A DNA stretch of 64,000 nucleotides, from positions 2,294,001 through 2,358,000 of the forward strand of contig NZ_LR130759.1 of assembly GCF_900292015.1 (NCBI RefSeq), in the 5' to 3' direction. The notes beneath the pieces were generated by a model. That model was given only the letters and a program-made list of their open reading frames with translations, was not told the origin of the DNA and made no database searches. The position numbers and the translations under genes are program-made. The DNA comes from Mycobacterium basiliense. GTDB lineage: Bacteria; Actinomycetota; Actinomycetes; Mycobacteriales; Mycobacteriaceae. Shown in pieces: positions 11,102 to 18,782 of the stretch. Each line of letters opens with the position of its first letter. Positions within the stretch are counted from its first letter, which is position 1.

Positions 11102-12337
11102 GTGTCCATTTTCAACCTCAAAGACCTTCTAGACGAAGGTGTTTCGGGCCGTGGCGTGCTGGTGCGTTCCGATCTGAATGTCCCGCTCGAGGACGGCACG
11201 ATCACCGACGCGGGGCGCATCACCGCGTCGGTGCCAACCCTGAAGGCACTGGTGGATGCCGGCGCGAAAGTCGTGGTCACCGCGCACCTAGGCCGTCCCA
11301 AGGATGGTCCCGACCCGCAATTGTCCCTGGCGCCGGTGGCCGCGGCGCTGGGCGAACAGCTGGGCCGGCATGTGCAATTGGCCGGTGACGTCGTCGGCAC
11401 CGACGCCCTGGCCCGCGCCGAAGGCCTGACCGACGGCGACATCCTGTTGTTGGAGAACATCCGCTTCGATCCGCGCGAGACCAGCAAAAACGACAGCGAG
11501 CGCCTTGCCCTGGCCAAGCAGCTCGCCGAATTGGTCTGGCCGGGAGGTGCTTTCGTCTCGGACGGGTTCGGGGTGGTGCACCGCAAGCAAGCCTCGGTGT
11601 ACGACGTCGCGACGTTGCTGCCGCATTACGCCGGCACGTTGGTGGCGGACGAGATTTCTGTGTTGGAGCAGTTGACCAGCTCGACCGAGCGGCCCTATGC
11701 GGTGGTACTCGGCGGATCGAAGGTCTCCGACAAACTCGGCGTGATCGAGTCGCTGGCGACCAAGGCTGACAGTATCGTGATCGGCGGTGGCATGTGCTTT
11801 ACCTTCCTTGCCGCACAGGGCTATTCGGTGGGGGCATCGCTGCTGGAAGAAGAGATGATCGAGACGTGTCGTAGGCTGCTCGACACCTATCACGATGTGC
11901 TGCGGTTGCCCGTCGACATCGTGGTGACCGAGAAATTCGATGCCGATTCGCCGCCGCAAACCGTTGCTGCCGATGAGATCCCGGACGGTCTGATGGGGCT
12001 GGATATCGGACCGGGATCGATCAAGCGGTTCGCCACGCTGCTGTCCAACGCCAGGACCATCTTCTGGAACGGTCCGATGGGCGTGTTCGAGTTTCCGGCG
12101 TATGCGGCGGGCACCGAAGGTGTCGCCGAAGCAATCGTCGCCGCGACCGCCAAAGGCGCTTTCAGCGTGGTCGGCGGCGGCGACTCCGCGGCCGCGGTTC
12201 GCACGCTGGGCATCTCGGAGGGTTCGTTCTCCCACATCTCCACCGGTGGCGGTGCGTCGCTGGAATACCTTGAAGGTAAGACGCTTCCCGGCATCGAGGT
12301 GTTGGGTCGTGAGCAGCCGAGTGGAGGGAAGTCGTGA
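11102..12337 (+). CDS. pgk: Phosphoglycerate kinase
   Basis: 411 residues. It transfers phosphate between 1,3-bisphosphoglycerate and ADP. Recognisable blocks are [12 protein letters not shown] near the start, VTAHLGRPK (about 59-67), [24 protein letters not shown] and the C-terminal GGGDSAAAV nucleotide loop. The GTG start lies two bases after the gap stop, and the stop overlaps the tpi GTG (GTGA), indicating translational coupling. Confidence 0.97.
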   Translation: MSIFNLKDLLDEGVSGRGVLVRSDLNVPLEDGTITDAGRITASVPTLKALVDAGAKVVVTAHLGRPKDGPDPQLSLAPVAAALGEQLGRHVQLAGDVVGTDALARAEGLTDGDILLLENIRFDPRETSKNDSERLALAKQLAELVWPGGAFVSDGFGVVHRKQASVYDVATLLPHYAGTLVADEISVLEQLTSSTERPYAVVLGGSKVSDKLGVIESLATKADSIVIGGGMCFTFLAAQGYSVGASLLEEEMIETCRRLLDTYHDVLRLPVDIVVTEKFDADSPPQTVAADEIPDGLMGLDIGPGSIKRFATLLSNARTIFWNGPMGVFEFPAYAAGTEGVAEAIVAATAKGAFSVVGGGDSAAAVRTLGISEGSFSHISTGGGASLEYLEGKTLPGIEVLGREQPSGGKS

Positions 12338-13119
12338 GCCGCAAGCCGCTGATCGCGGGCAACTGGAAGATGAACCTCAATCATTTCGAGGCGATCGCAC
12401 TGGTGCAAAAGATCGCTTTTTCCTTGCCGGACAAGTATTACGACAAGGTTGATGTCACGGTGATCCCACCGTTCACCGACCTGCGCAGTGTGCAAACCCT
12501 GGTCGACGGTGACAAGCTGCGGCTGACCTATGGGGCGCAGGACTTATCGCAACACGACTCCGGGGCCTACACCGGTGACATCAGTGGGGCATTCCTGGCC
12601 AAACTGGGCTGCAGCTTCGTTGTCGTCGGGCACTCCGAGCGGCGTACCTATCACGACGAGGATGACGCCCTGGTGGCCGCCAAGGCGGCCTCCGCGCTCA
12701 AGCATGGTCTCACGCCGATCGTCTGCATTGGCGAACACCTCGACGTCCGCGAAGCCGGAAATCACGTGTCGCACAACGTCGAACAACTACGCGGCTCGTT
12801 GGCCGGCCTTTCCACCGAGCAGATCGCTTCGGTGGTCATCGCCTATGAGCCGGTCTGGGCGATCGGGACCGGACGCGTGGCCAGCGCCGCCGACGCCCAG
12901 GAGGTCTGCGCGGCGATCCGCGGTGAGCTGGCGTCGCTCGCGTCGTCGGCGATAGCCGACTCCGTGCGGGTACTCTACGGCGGGTCGGTGAACGCCAAGA
13001 ACGTCGGCGACCTGGTGGCCCAGCCGGACATCGACGGTGGCCTGGTCGGCGGGGCGTCGCTGGACGGGGAGCAGTTTGCCACGCTAGCGGCCATCGCTGC
13101 CGGGGGGCCGCTGCCGTAA
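12334..13119 (+). CDS. tpi: Triosephosphate isomerase
   Basis: 261 residues. It interconverts dihydroxyacetone phosphate and glyceraldehyde-3-phosphate. The active-site residues are present: AGNWKMN (Lys about 12), VVGHSERR (His about 100) and [11 protein letters not shown] (Glu about 172, with the start of the flexible loop). The phosphate-binding YGGSVNAKN is also intact. It is the last gene of the gap-pgk-tpi operon. In many actinobacteria secG and ppc follow directly; here a 5-kb accessory locus intervenes and the next gene is convergent, 37 bases away. Confidence 0.97.
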   Translation: MSRKPLIAGNWKMNLNHFEAIALVQKIAFSLPDKYYDKVDVTVIPPFTDLRSVQTLVDGDKLRLTYGAQDLSQHDSGAYTGDISGAFLAKLGCSFVVVGHSERRTYHDEDDALVAAKAASALKHGLTPIVCIGEHLDVREAGNHVSHNVEQLRGSLAGLSTEQIASVVIAYEPVWAIGTGRVASAADAQEVCAAIRGELASLASSAIADSVRVLYGGSVNAKNVGDLVAQPDIDGGLVGGASLDGEQFATLAAIAAGGPLP

Positions 13120-13156
13120 TCGTGGGCGCACGCTCAGCGATCGGTCACGCGAGTGC

Positions 13157-16096
13157 TCACCACCCCTCTGTTAGCACTCGGTCGAGCATGTCGACGAAGT
13201 AGTCCGCCGCGGTCATGTCGATGCACAGCGGTGGCTTGGTCTTCAGGACGTTCATCCGCTCGCTGGTCGGCTGGATGATGACTCCGAGTTCGAGCATCCG
13301 GTCGCAGATGGCGGCGGTCTCTTCAGCTGCCGGCTCCAGAGTGTTCCGGTCACGGACCAACTCCACGCCGATGTAGAGGCCGCAGCCATGCACCGTTCCG
13401 ATGAGGGGGTGCTTGGCGGCCAAGTCATGCAGGCGGGCGACCAAGTGATTGCCGACCGCCAGGGCATTGTCTTGCAGCCGCTCGCTTTTCAGCACGTCGA
13501 GTACCGCGATCCCGACTGCGCTCGATAGCGGGCTGCCACCTGTGGACGAGAAGAAGTAGCCCTGCGAGCGGAACCGTTGTGCGATGGCCCTGCTGGTGAT
13601 GACGGCGCCGACGGGATGGCCGTTGCCGGTCGCCTTGGCGATGGTCACGATGTCGGGGACGACGCCCTGTTGCTCGAATCCCCAGAACCACTTCCCAAGC
13701 CTGCCGTATCCGACCTGGACTTCATCGGCGATGGCCAGTCCGCCTGCGGCGCGGATAGCGGTGTAGACCGCGTCCAGATAGCCGTCGGGAAGAGCCATTC
13801 CTCCGGCGCTGCCGTAGACGGTTTCGGAGATGAACGCCGCGGGGGCGCGACCCGAGCGGATGAGGCCCTCGACTACGGTGACGGCATCGCGGGCGTACTG
13901 GGATGCGGCGGTGCCGCGATGCTTTCCGCGGAAGCTGTTCGGGGACTCCACGGTGTGCACCCAGGATGGCCGGGTGTTCAATGCGTTGGGGTTGTCCGCG
14001 GTGGACGTGGATACCGCGTCGGTGGCGTACGTCCAGCCGTGATAAGCCTCGCCAACCGCGACGACGTCGTGTCGGCCGGTGGCCGCCATCGCCAGCCGCA
14101 ATGCGAGGTCGTCGGCCTCCGAACCGGAGTTGACCAGGAATACGGTGTCGAGGGGATCCGGCAGCAGCTCGGTAAGTCGTTCGCAGAACTCCACCACGAT
14201 CGCGTAGTTGAATCGCGAGTTGGTGTTGAGCCGGTCCAGTTGGCGCGCTGCCGCCGTGGCGACATCGGGATGCGCATGACCCAGAACGGTGACGTTGTTG
14301 ACCATGTCCAGATAGCTGCGCCCATCGGTGGACAGCAAGTAGTGCCGCCAGCCTCGTTCGATCTGCGGCGGGTCGTCGTAATAGTGCTCCTGGACGTCGG
14401 CGAACGAGGCGGCTCGCCGTTCCAGCACGTCGGGTGCCGCCCGGGCGACTGGCTCCAACCCCAATAGCACGGCAGGATCCTCGGTGATAGCCAACCAGCC
14501 GGGTGCGTATTCCGGGCGTACCGTGTGGGGCGCGACTGGCGTTCCAGTCTGGCGTAGCGCGAGGTGAATGCGTTGTCCAGCGCCTGCTTTGGCCCATGGC
14601 TGGCCCGCTTTAACCCGTGGGCCACTCGTCGGCAGCGGCCGCGCACCGGTTAGGTGTAGGTCGTGGGAGGCGGTGCGCAGGGTGATGGTCCCAGAGCCGC
14701 CAACGACGTCTCCGTCCCACGGCGCAAAGATGTCAGCGTCGTCGCGCGGCCAGAAGTCGATGCCGGTGGCGATGGTGGGGCTGCTCTGCGGGTGCAGCGG
14801 GTCGATGCAGTCCATCCGGGTGGCCGCGTAGCGAGTCGCTGCGGCGCAGGTGTGGGACGCGAATACGGCGTGCGCCAGTTGGTCGGCCGGGGCGCCATCG
14901 AGCCAGGCACCCCGGTCCGCCATGTCGGACTCCACCGAAAGATCCAGCGTTGCAACGGAGTTCGGGTCGAAGTTGACGATCGTCCGCCGCGGTGTGGGAA
15001 GGCGATGGCGCGGCCGTTGGGGGATGCCTAGCCGGTCATTGATGAGGCCGGTCATCACGGGGACCGGTATGAGTAGAGCCTGGTCGAGGATGGCCCGTTC
15101 GCGTTGGACGGTGTTGGCCGCGTATTCGTTGTCGGGGTCGATGGCGACCTGTTGGAGATCACTGACCAGTAGCACGGTCGCCCGCGCGATCACCATCGGC
15201 CACAGCGCTTCGACCTCGTCGCCGCTGAGGGGACGAATTGCGTGAAACGCCGCGATGAGTGGAAGTAGCGCGGCCGGTTCGGCGCCCGGGTGATGTAGGC
15301 AGGCGGCGACGGTGGTGGCCAGCTCGGCGACTGCCCAGGTCGTGGTCAGGTCACCGAAGTCGATGACGCCATCGGGGTGGCGGCGCCCGTCGTGCCCCAG
15401 GGACCCCACCGTGTTGGTGTCGGTGATGTCGAGATGAACAGCCTGTCGGGGCAGTTGCGGGTTCAAGCGCTGAAGGGTGTTGACCGCCGTGGAGGTGGCA
15501 ACTGAGACGCGGTGGGCCTCCGCGGGGTCGGTCACATAACCGACGAGGGCGTCGACGGCCTCGCCCGCAAAGCGCGGATCCCACTGCAGCACACGGTCTA
15601 GCCCGGGATGATCAAATGACGCCAGCGCCCGGCTGACACGGCCAGTCAGGTTCCCCATGCCGGCGAGAACGCTGGGTGCGAGATATCCCGACTGCGATAA
15701 GGTGCCGCCCGGCAGAAAGGTCAGCAGGCGCGCCGTTCCCAGCGCTTGTTGCCCGATCGACATGAGAGTGTGTTGCTGGCCCCGGCGGTCCGGGATGGCG
15801 CGGGGGAGTCGTAGTGCGCTGTCGCGTTCAGCCACCCATTCAACGGCTTCGACCTGGGCACCGATCTCGTCGGTGCCGAACACCGCGTTGGCCACCTTCA
15901 GCACCCCGACGGTGTTGCCGTGGGGATCTGTCATCAGGAAGTTGGCGTCCTGCTGGCTTCCCAGATTCGTTGCTTGAGCGGTGGTTCCGTAGTTCTCAAC
16001 GACGAACTTCTCGGCATCGCCCTCGGTGACCGGCGGCGCCGGCAGTTCGGGATGGGCGAAGAAGTCGAAGCCCGTCGGGGCTTTCACGGATTTCAC
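13157..16096 (-). CDS. Three-domain fusion: APH-like kinase, M23-like domain, class III aminotransferase/phospho-lyase
   Basis: Start chosen at GTG 16096 (979 residues): it overlaps the permease stop (GTGA) and AAGAAGGGACC stands upstream. Domain 1 (about 20-370) is an aminoglycoside-phosphotransferase/choline-kinase fold with HLDITDTN (His221, Asp223, Asn228) and DFGD (246-249). Domain 2 (about 430-520) resembles a LytM/M23 domain, but the metal motif HxGxD reads ATGID, so it is probably non-catalytic. Domain 3 (about 560-970) is a class III PLP enzyme with NSGSEA, IADEVQVGYG (Asp near 791) and the Schiff-base Lys in TIAKATGNGHPVG (about 821), closest in look to AGXT2-like phospho-lyases. 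Inference: the kinase phosphorylates a hydroxyl-amine compound (ethanolamine- or hydroxylysine-like) and the PLP domain eliminates the phosphate, or simply transaminates. The coupled permease supports catabolism of an imported amine. Confidence 0.75.
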   Translation of the reverse strand: MKSVKAPTGFDFFAHPELPAPPVTEGDAEKFVVENYGTTAQATNLGSQQDANFLMTDPHGNTVGVLKVANAVFGTDEIGAQVEAVEWVAERDSALRLPRAIPDRRGQQHTLMSIGQQALGTARLLTFLPGGTLSQSGYLAPSVLAGMGNLTGRVSRALASFDHPGLDRVLQWDPRFAGEAVDALVGYVTDPAEAHRVSVATSTAVNTLQRLNPQLPRQAVHLDITDTNTVGSLGHDGRRHPDGVIDFGDLTTTWAVAELATTVAACLHHPGAEPAALLPLIAAFHAIRPLSGDEVEALWPMVIARATVLLVSDLQQVAIDPDNEYAANTVQRERAILDQALLIPVPVMTGLINDRLGIPQRPRHRLPTPRRTIVNFDPNSVATLDLSVESDMADRGAWLDGAPADQLAHAVFASHTCAAATRYAATRMDCIDPLHPQSSPTIATGIDFWPRDDADIFAPWDGDVVGGSGTITLRTASHDLHLTGARPLPTSGPRVKAGQPWAKAGAGQRIHLALRQTGTPVAPHTVRPEYAPGWLAITEDPAVLLGLEPVARAAPDVLERRAASFADVQEHYYDDPPQIERGWRHYLLSTDGRSYLDMVNNVTVLGHAHPDVATAAARQLDRLNTNSRFNYAIVVEFCERLTELLPDPLDTVFLVNSGSEADDLALRLAMAATGRHDVVAVGEAYHGWTYATDAVSTSTADNPNALNTRPSWVHTVESPNSFRGKHRGTAASQYARDAVTVVEGLIRSGRAPAAFISETVYGSAGGMALPDGYLDAVYTAIRAAGGLAIADEVQVGYGRLGKWFWGFEQQGVVPDIVTIAKATGNGHPVGAVITSRAIAQRFRSQGYFFSSTGGSPLSSAVGIAVLDVLKSERLQDNALAVGNHLVARLHDLAAKHPLIGTVHGCGLYIGVELVRDRNTLEPAAEETAAICDRMLELGVIIQPTSERMNVLKTKPPLCIDMTAADYFVDMLDRVLTEGW

Positions 16097-17502
16097 TGCA
16101 GGGTCCCTTCTTTGGTCAGAGCAACGTGGGTATCGATGGGTGCCGCATCGGCGTCGAAGTCCACTGCAGGCGCTGGCCCGCGAAATCCGCGCGTCAGCGC
16201 CGCCAGATAGGCGGCGCCGATCCCGAGCCAGGCAAACCCGATGGCGAAGGCGCCAACGGAAAGGTTGGTCCACAGCCAGCCTGTCAAGACGACCCCGACG
16301 GCGGGCATTGCCGCGTACAACACCCAGTTACGCCACCCGCGTCGGCGCCGATCGATCAGGAAGTGCTTGGTCACCGCGAGATGCACCAGCGTGAAGGCCG
16401 CCAACGCGCCGAAACTGACGATCGATGCCATCGTCTCGAGGTCGGCGATCAGTGCCAGCGTGGAGATGACCGAGACGACAAGGGCCGCTCCGATCGGCGT
16501 GTGGAATCGCTGGCTGACCCGGCCAAACACCGCATGGGGCAGCACACCGTCGCGTCCCATGGCATAGAGCACGCGGGTGACGCTGACTTGCGACGACAGC
16601 GCCGCGGCGCTGCATGCGCACATGTAGGCGACGACAAAAAACGTCTGCAGCGAATTGCCGCCGGCAGCGACCACTATCTGCAGGGCGGCCGCGTTGGGGG
16701 CGGTGATTGCGCGATAGTCGGGCTCGACCACGGTTGCGCAGTAGGACACCGCCAAGAAGATGGCACCGCCGATGAGCACCGTAAGGATGATTGCCAGCGG
16801 AACCGTGCGGCGCGGGTTACGTGCCTCCTCGGCCATCGTCGATACCGCGTCGAAGCCGACGAAGCTCAAGGCGACGACGGCCGCCCCACCGAGTATGTCA
16901 CCGCCCTGAAATCCGGCGCTGTAGAGCGGCTGCAGCAACGACGCGTCCGGGTGGTCACGCAGAAACAGCATTGACACCGCAATGAAGACCACGACGAACA
17001 GCAATTGCAAACCGACTAGCACGAAATTGAGCCGGTTCATGATGACGACGCCGACAATGTTGACGGTGGTCACCAGGGCGATAGCGCCCAAGCAGAACAC
17101 GGGTCGCGGGATGGCCGGGAACTGCGCGTTGAGGTAGATCCCGATCAATAGATAGTTGACCAGGGGCAACAGCAGGTAGTCGAGCATCAATGCCCAGCCG
17201 GTCAGAAAGCCGACGTTGCCGCCGAACGCGCGTCGCGCGAAGGTATAGGCACTCCCGGCGCTGGGGTAGGCGTGCACGAGCACGGCGTAGCTTGCGGCGG
17301 TAATCAGCATCGCGAGAAATGTCACGATGTAAGCGGTCGGCACGTGACCGTGGGTCGTCTGGCTGACGACGCCGAACGTGTCGAACATTGCCAGCGGATC
17401 GATGTAGGCCAAGCCGAACGCAACCAGCCCGGCAACGCCCAATGCCCGGCGCAGCCGGGGTTCGCCTTCGATGGTCGGCCCCCTACCTAGACGCGAGTGC
17501 AT
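16093..17502 (-). CDS. APC-family amino acid/amine permease
   Basis: 469 residues with about twelve hydrophobic helices. The N-terminal LRRALGVAGLVAFGLAYIDP and the segment YPSAGSAYTFARRAFGG are typical of APC-superfamily importers (amino acids, ethanolamine, putrescine). A conserved-looking LSFVGFDAVSTMAEEARNPR lies near residue 215. The gene precedes and overlaps the kinase/aminotransferase fusion, so the importer and the catabolic enzyme are made together. The substrate is not readable from sequence. A divergent GntR-type regulator faces it across 176 bases with a 13-base palindrome just upstream of the start. Confidence 0.85.
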   Translation of the reverse strand: MHSRLGRGPTIEGEPRLRRALGVAGLVAFGLAYIDPLAMFDTFGVVSQTTHGHVPTAYIVTFLAMLITAASYAVLVHAYPSAGSAYTFARRAFGGNVGFLTGWALMLDYLLLPLVNYLLIGIYLNAQFPAIPRPVFCLGAIALVTTVNIVGVVIMNRLNFVLVGLQLLFVVVFIAVSMLFLRDHPDASLLQPLYSAGFQGGDILGGAAVVALSFVGFDAVSTMAEEARNPRRTVPLAIILTVLIGGAIFLAVSYCATVVEPDYRAITAPNAAALQIVVAAGGNSLQTFFVVAYMCACSAAALSSQVSVTRVLYAMGRDGVLPHAVFGRVSQRFHTPIGAALVVSVISTLALIADLETMASIVSFGALAAFTLVHLAVTKHFLIDRRRRGWRNWVLYAAMPAVGVVLTGWLWTNLSVGAFAIGFAWLGIGAAYLAALTRGFRGPAPAVDFDADAAPIDTHVALTKEGTLQ

Positions 17503-17517
17503 TCGCTCTCATCCAAT

Positions 17518-17530
17518 ATTGGTCACCAAT
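17518..17530. promoter_or_regulatory. Perfect 13-base palindrome, candidate GntR operator
   Basis: ATTGGTCACCAAT is a perfect inverted repeat about 16 bases upstream of the permease start, in the divergent region shared with the FadR-type GntR gene. Position and symmetry fit an operator for that regulator. The half-site TGGT/ACCA resembles FadR-subfamily sites, but the centre is shorter than the usual consensus. Confidence 0.45.
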
Positions 17531-17553
17531 GTCACAATGACACGATTCGCTCG

Positions 17554-17582
17554 TTGACCATACGCGTCGATCTGGGTATGTG
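17554..17582 (+). promoter_or_regulatory. Candidate sigma-A-type promoter of the GntR gene
   Basis: TTGACC (17554-17559) and TATGTG (17577-17582) are separated by 17 bases, a good match to a housekeeping promoter reading toward the GntR gene at 17679. A start of transcription near 17589 would leave a leader of about 90 bases. Confidence 0.4.
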
Positions 17583-17678
17583 CGAGCCGATGTTGTCGGT
17601 CGACCATGCAGCGCGTGTCGAAAGCGGTGCAAACAGGCGTGGTAACAATGTTGCGAGACGAAGAATGCTCAGAAAGAA

Positions 17679-18392
17679 GTGGTGGTGGCACCAAGGGCGG
17701 ATGGTCCAGATCAGACACGCGGGCGGTTACCGGCTCGCGGCACCATTGGCGAACAGGTCGCGGATCTGATACGGGAGTCGATCCTGTCCGGCGAGGCGAA
17801 GCGCGGTGCTGCACTTCGCGAGGAATTGATTGCCGACCGTTATCAGGTTTCCCGTCGTACGGTTCGAGATGCGCTGCGAGTCTTGGAGTCCGACGGGCTG
17901 GTTCGCCATCAGCGGCATAAGGGGTCGACCGTGGTGGACTTCAGCGCTGGCGATATCACCGATATGTACCGCTCGCGCGAGGTCCTCGAACTAGATGCCG
18001 CCAAACGGTGGTGTGCGGCGGGCGCTGTGGACTCCGCCTACCGGTTCGAACGCCTTACCGAGGCGCTCGGTCGGCTGGAGCAGGCCTCGCGTGGGAGCGA
18101 TTCCGGGCTGATCGTCAAGTCCGACCTCGATTTCCACGCTGCGATCATCGGCCTGCTGGACAGCCCGCGCGTGGATCGGTTCTTTGCCGCGATCGAGGCC
18201 GAGATGCTCTATGCGTTAGCCATTCTCGAGGCCAGCGAAGGCGAGTACAAGACCGATGCGGAAAAGGCTTTGAGCGAACACAAAGCCATCTATGAGGCGC
18301 TTCACCAACGCGACGAGCGACGCTCGACGCAGCTCATCTCCGAGCATCTTCGGGTCAACCGCGACATCCTGATCCGCATTGTCGCCAGCTAA
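17679..18392 (+). CDS. GntR-family (FadR/FCD subfamily) transcriptional regulator
   Basis: 237 residues. The N-terminal winged helix-turn-helix (about 20-88) includes LREELIADRYQVSRRTVRDA and LRVLESDGLVRHQRHKGSTV. The C-terminal part (about 95-220) is all-helical like an FCD ligand domain, with SDLDFHAAIIG and SEHKAIYEAL carrying likely metal/ligand residues. The GTG at 17679 has an AGAAAGAA tract directly upstream. Divergent orientation from the permease-fusion operon makes it the likely substrate-responsive repressor of that operon. Confidence 0.85.
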   Translation: MVVAPRADGPDQTRGRLPARGTIGEQVADLIRESILSGEAKRGAALREELIADRYQVSRRTVRDALRVLESDGLVRHQRHKGSTVVDFSAGDITDMYRSREVLELDAAKRWCAAGAVDSAYRFERLTEALGRLEQASRGSDSGLIVKSDLDFHAAIIGLLDSPRVDRFFAAIEAEMLYALAILEASEGEYKTDAEKALSEHKAIYEALHQRDERRSTQLISEHLRVNRDILIRIVAS

Positions 18393-18479
18393 CAATGCGC
18401 TGGCTGTGAGCCTCGCGTCGGCCAGTCGGCAGCCGGCATCGGGAGGCGATTCCCCCCAAACCCGGCCCGGGCTGGTGGG

Positions 18480-18713
18480 TCAGCGGTACTTGATCAGCAA
18501 TGCCACGCCGACGATAGATACCAGCCAGATCCCGGTGATGAACAGGGTTAACCGGTCGAGATTCTTCTCCACAACGGTGGACCCGGACAGCGATGACTGC
18601 ACACCGCCGCCGAACAGTGTCGACAGGCCACCACCCTTCGCGCGGTGCAGCAGCACCAGCAACACCACCAGCACGCTGGTGACCACCAACGTGATCTGCA
18701 GTGCCAACTCCAT
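18480..18713 (-). CDS. secG: Protein translocase subunit SecG
   Basis: 77 residues from ATG 18713 (an in-frame ATG 21 bases upstream lacks support). There are two membrane helices, [17 protein letters not shown] (about 6-22) and [18 protein letters not shown] (about 57-74). The loop [20 protein letters not shown] is characteristic of SecG. It is an accessory subunit of the SecYEG channel. Here it lies on the minus strand, convergent with the GntR gene and divergent from ppc with 69 bases between starts, whereas the common actinobacterial arrangement puts it on the tpi/ppc strand. Confidence 0.92.
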   Translation of the reverse strand: MELALQITLVVTSVLVVLLVLLHRAKGGGLSTLFGGGVQSSLSGSTVVEKNLDRLTLFITGIWLVSIVGVALLIKYR

Positions 18714-18782
18714 GGCCAGCAGCCTACCGAACAACCGATCGACAACAGGCGCCGGGCGCGCTGGTCCTTAATACTGGGACGC

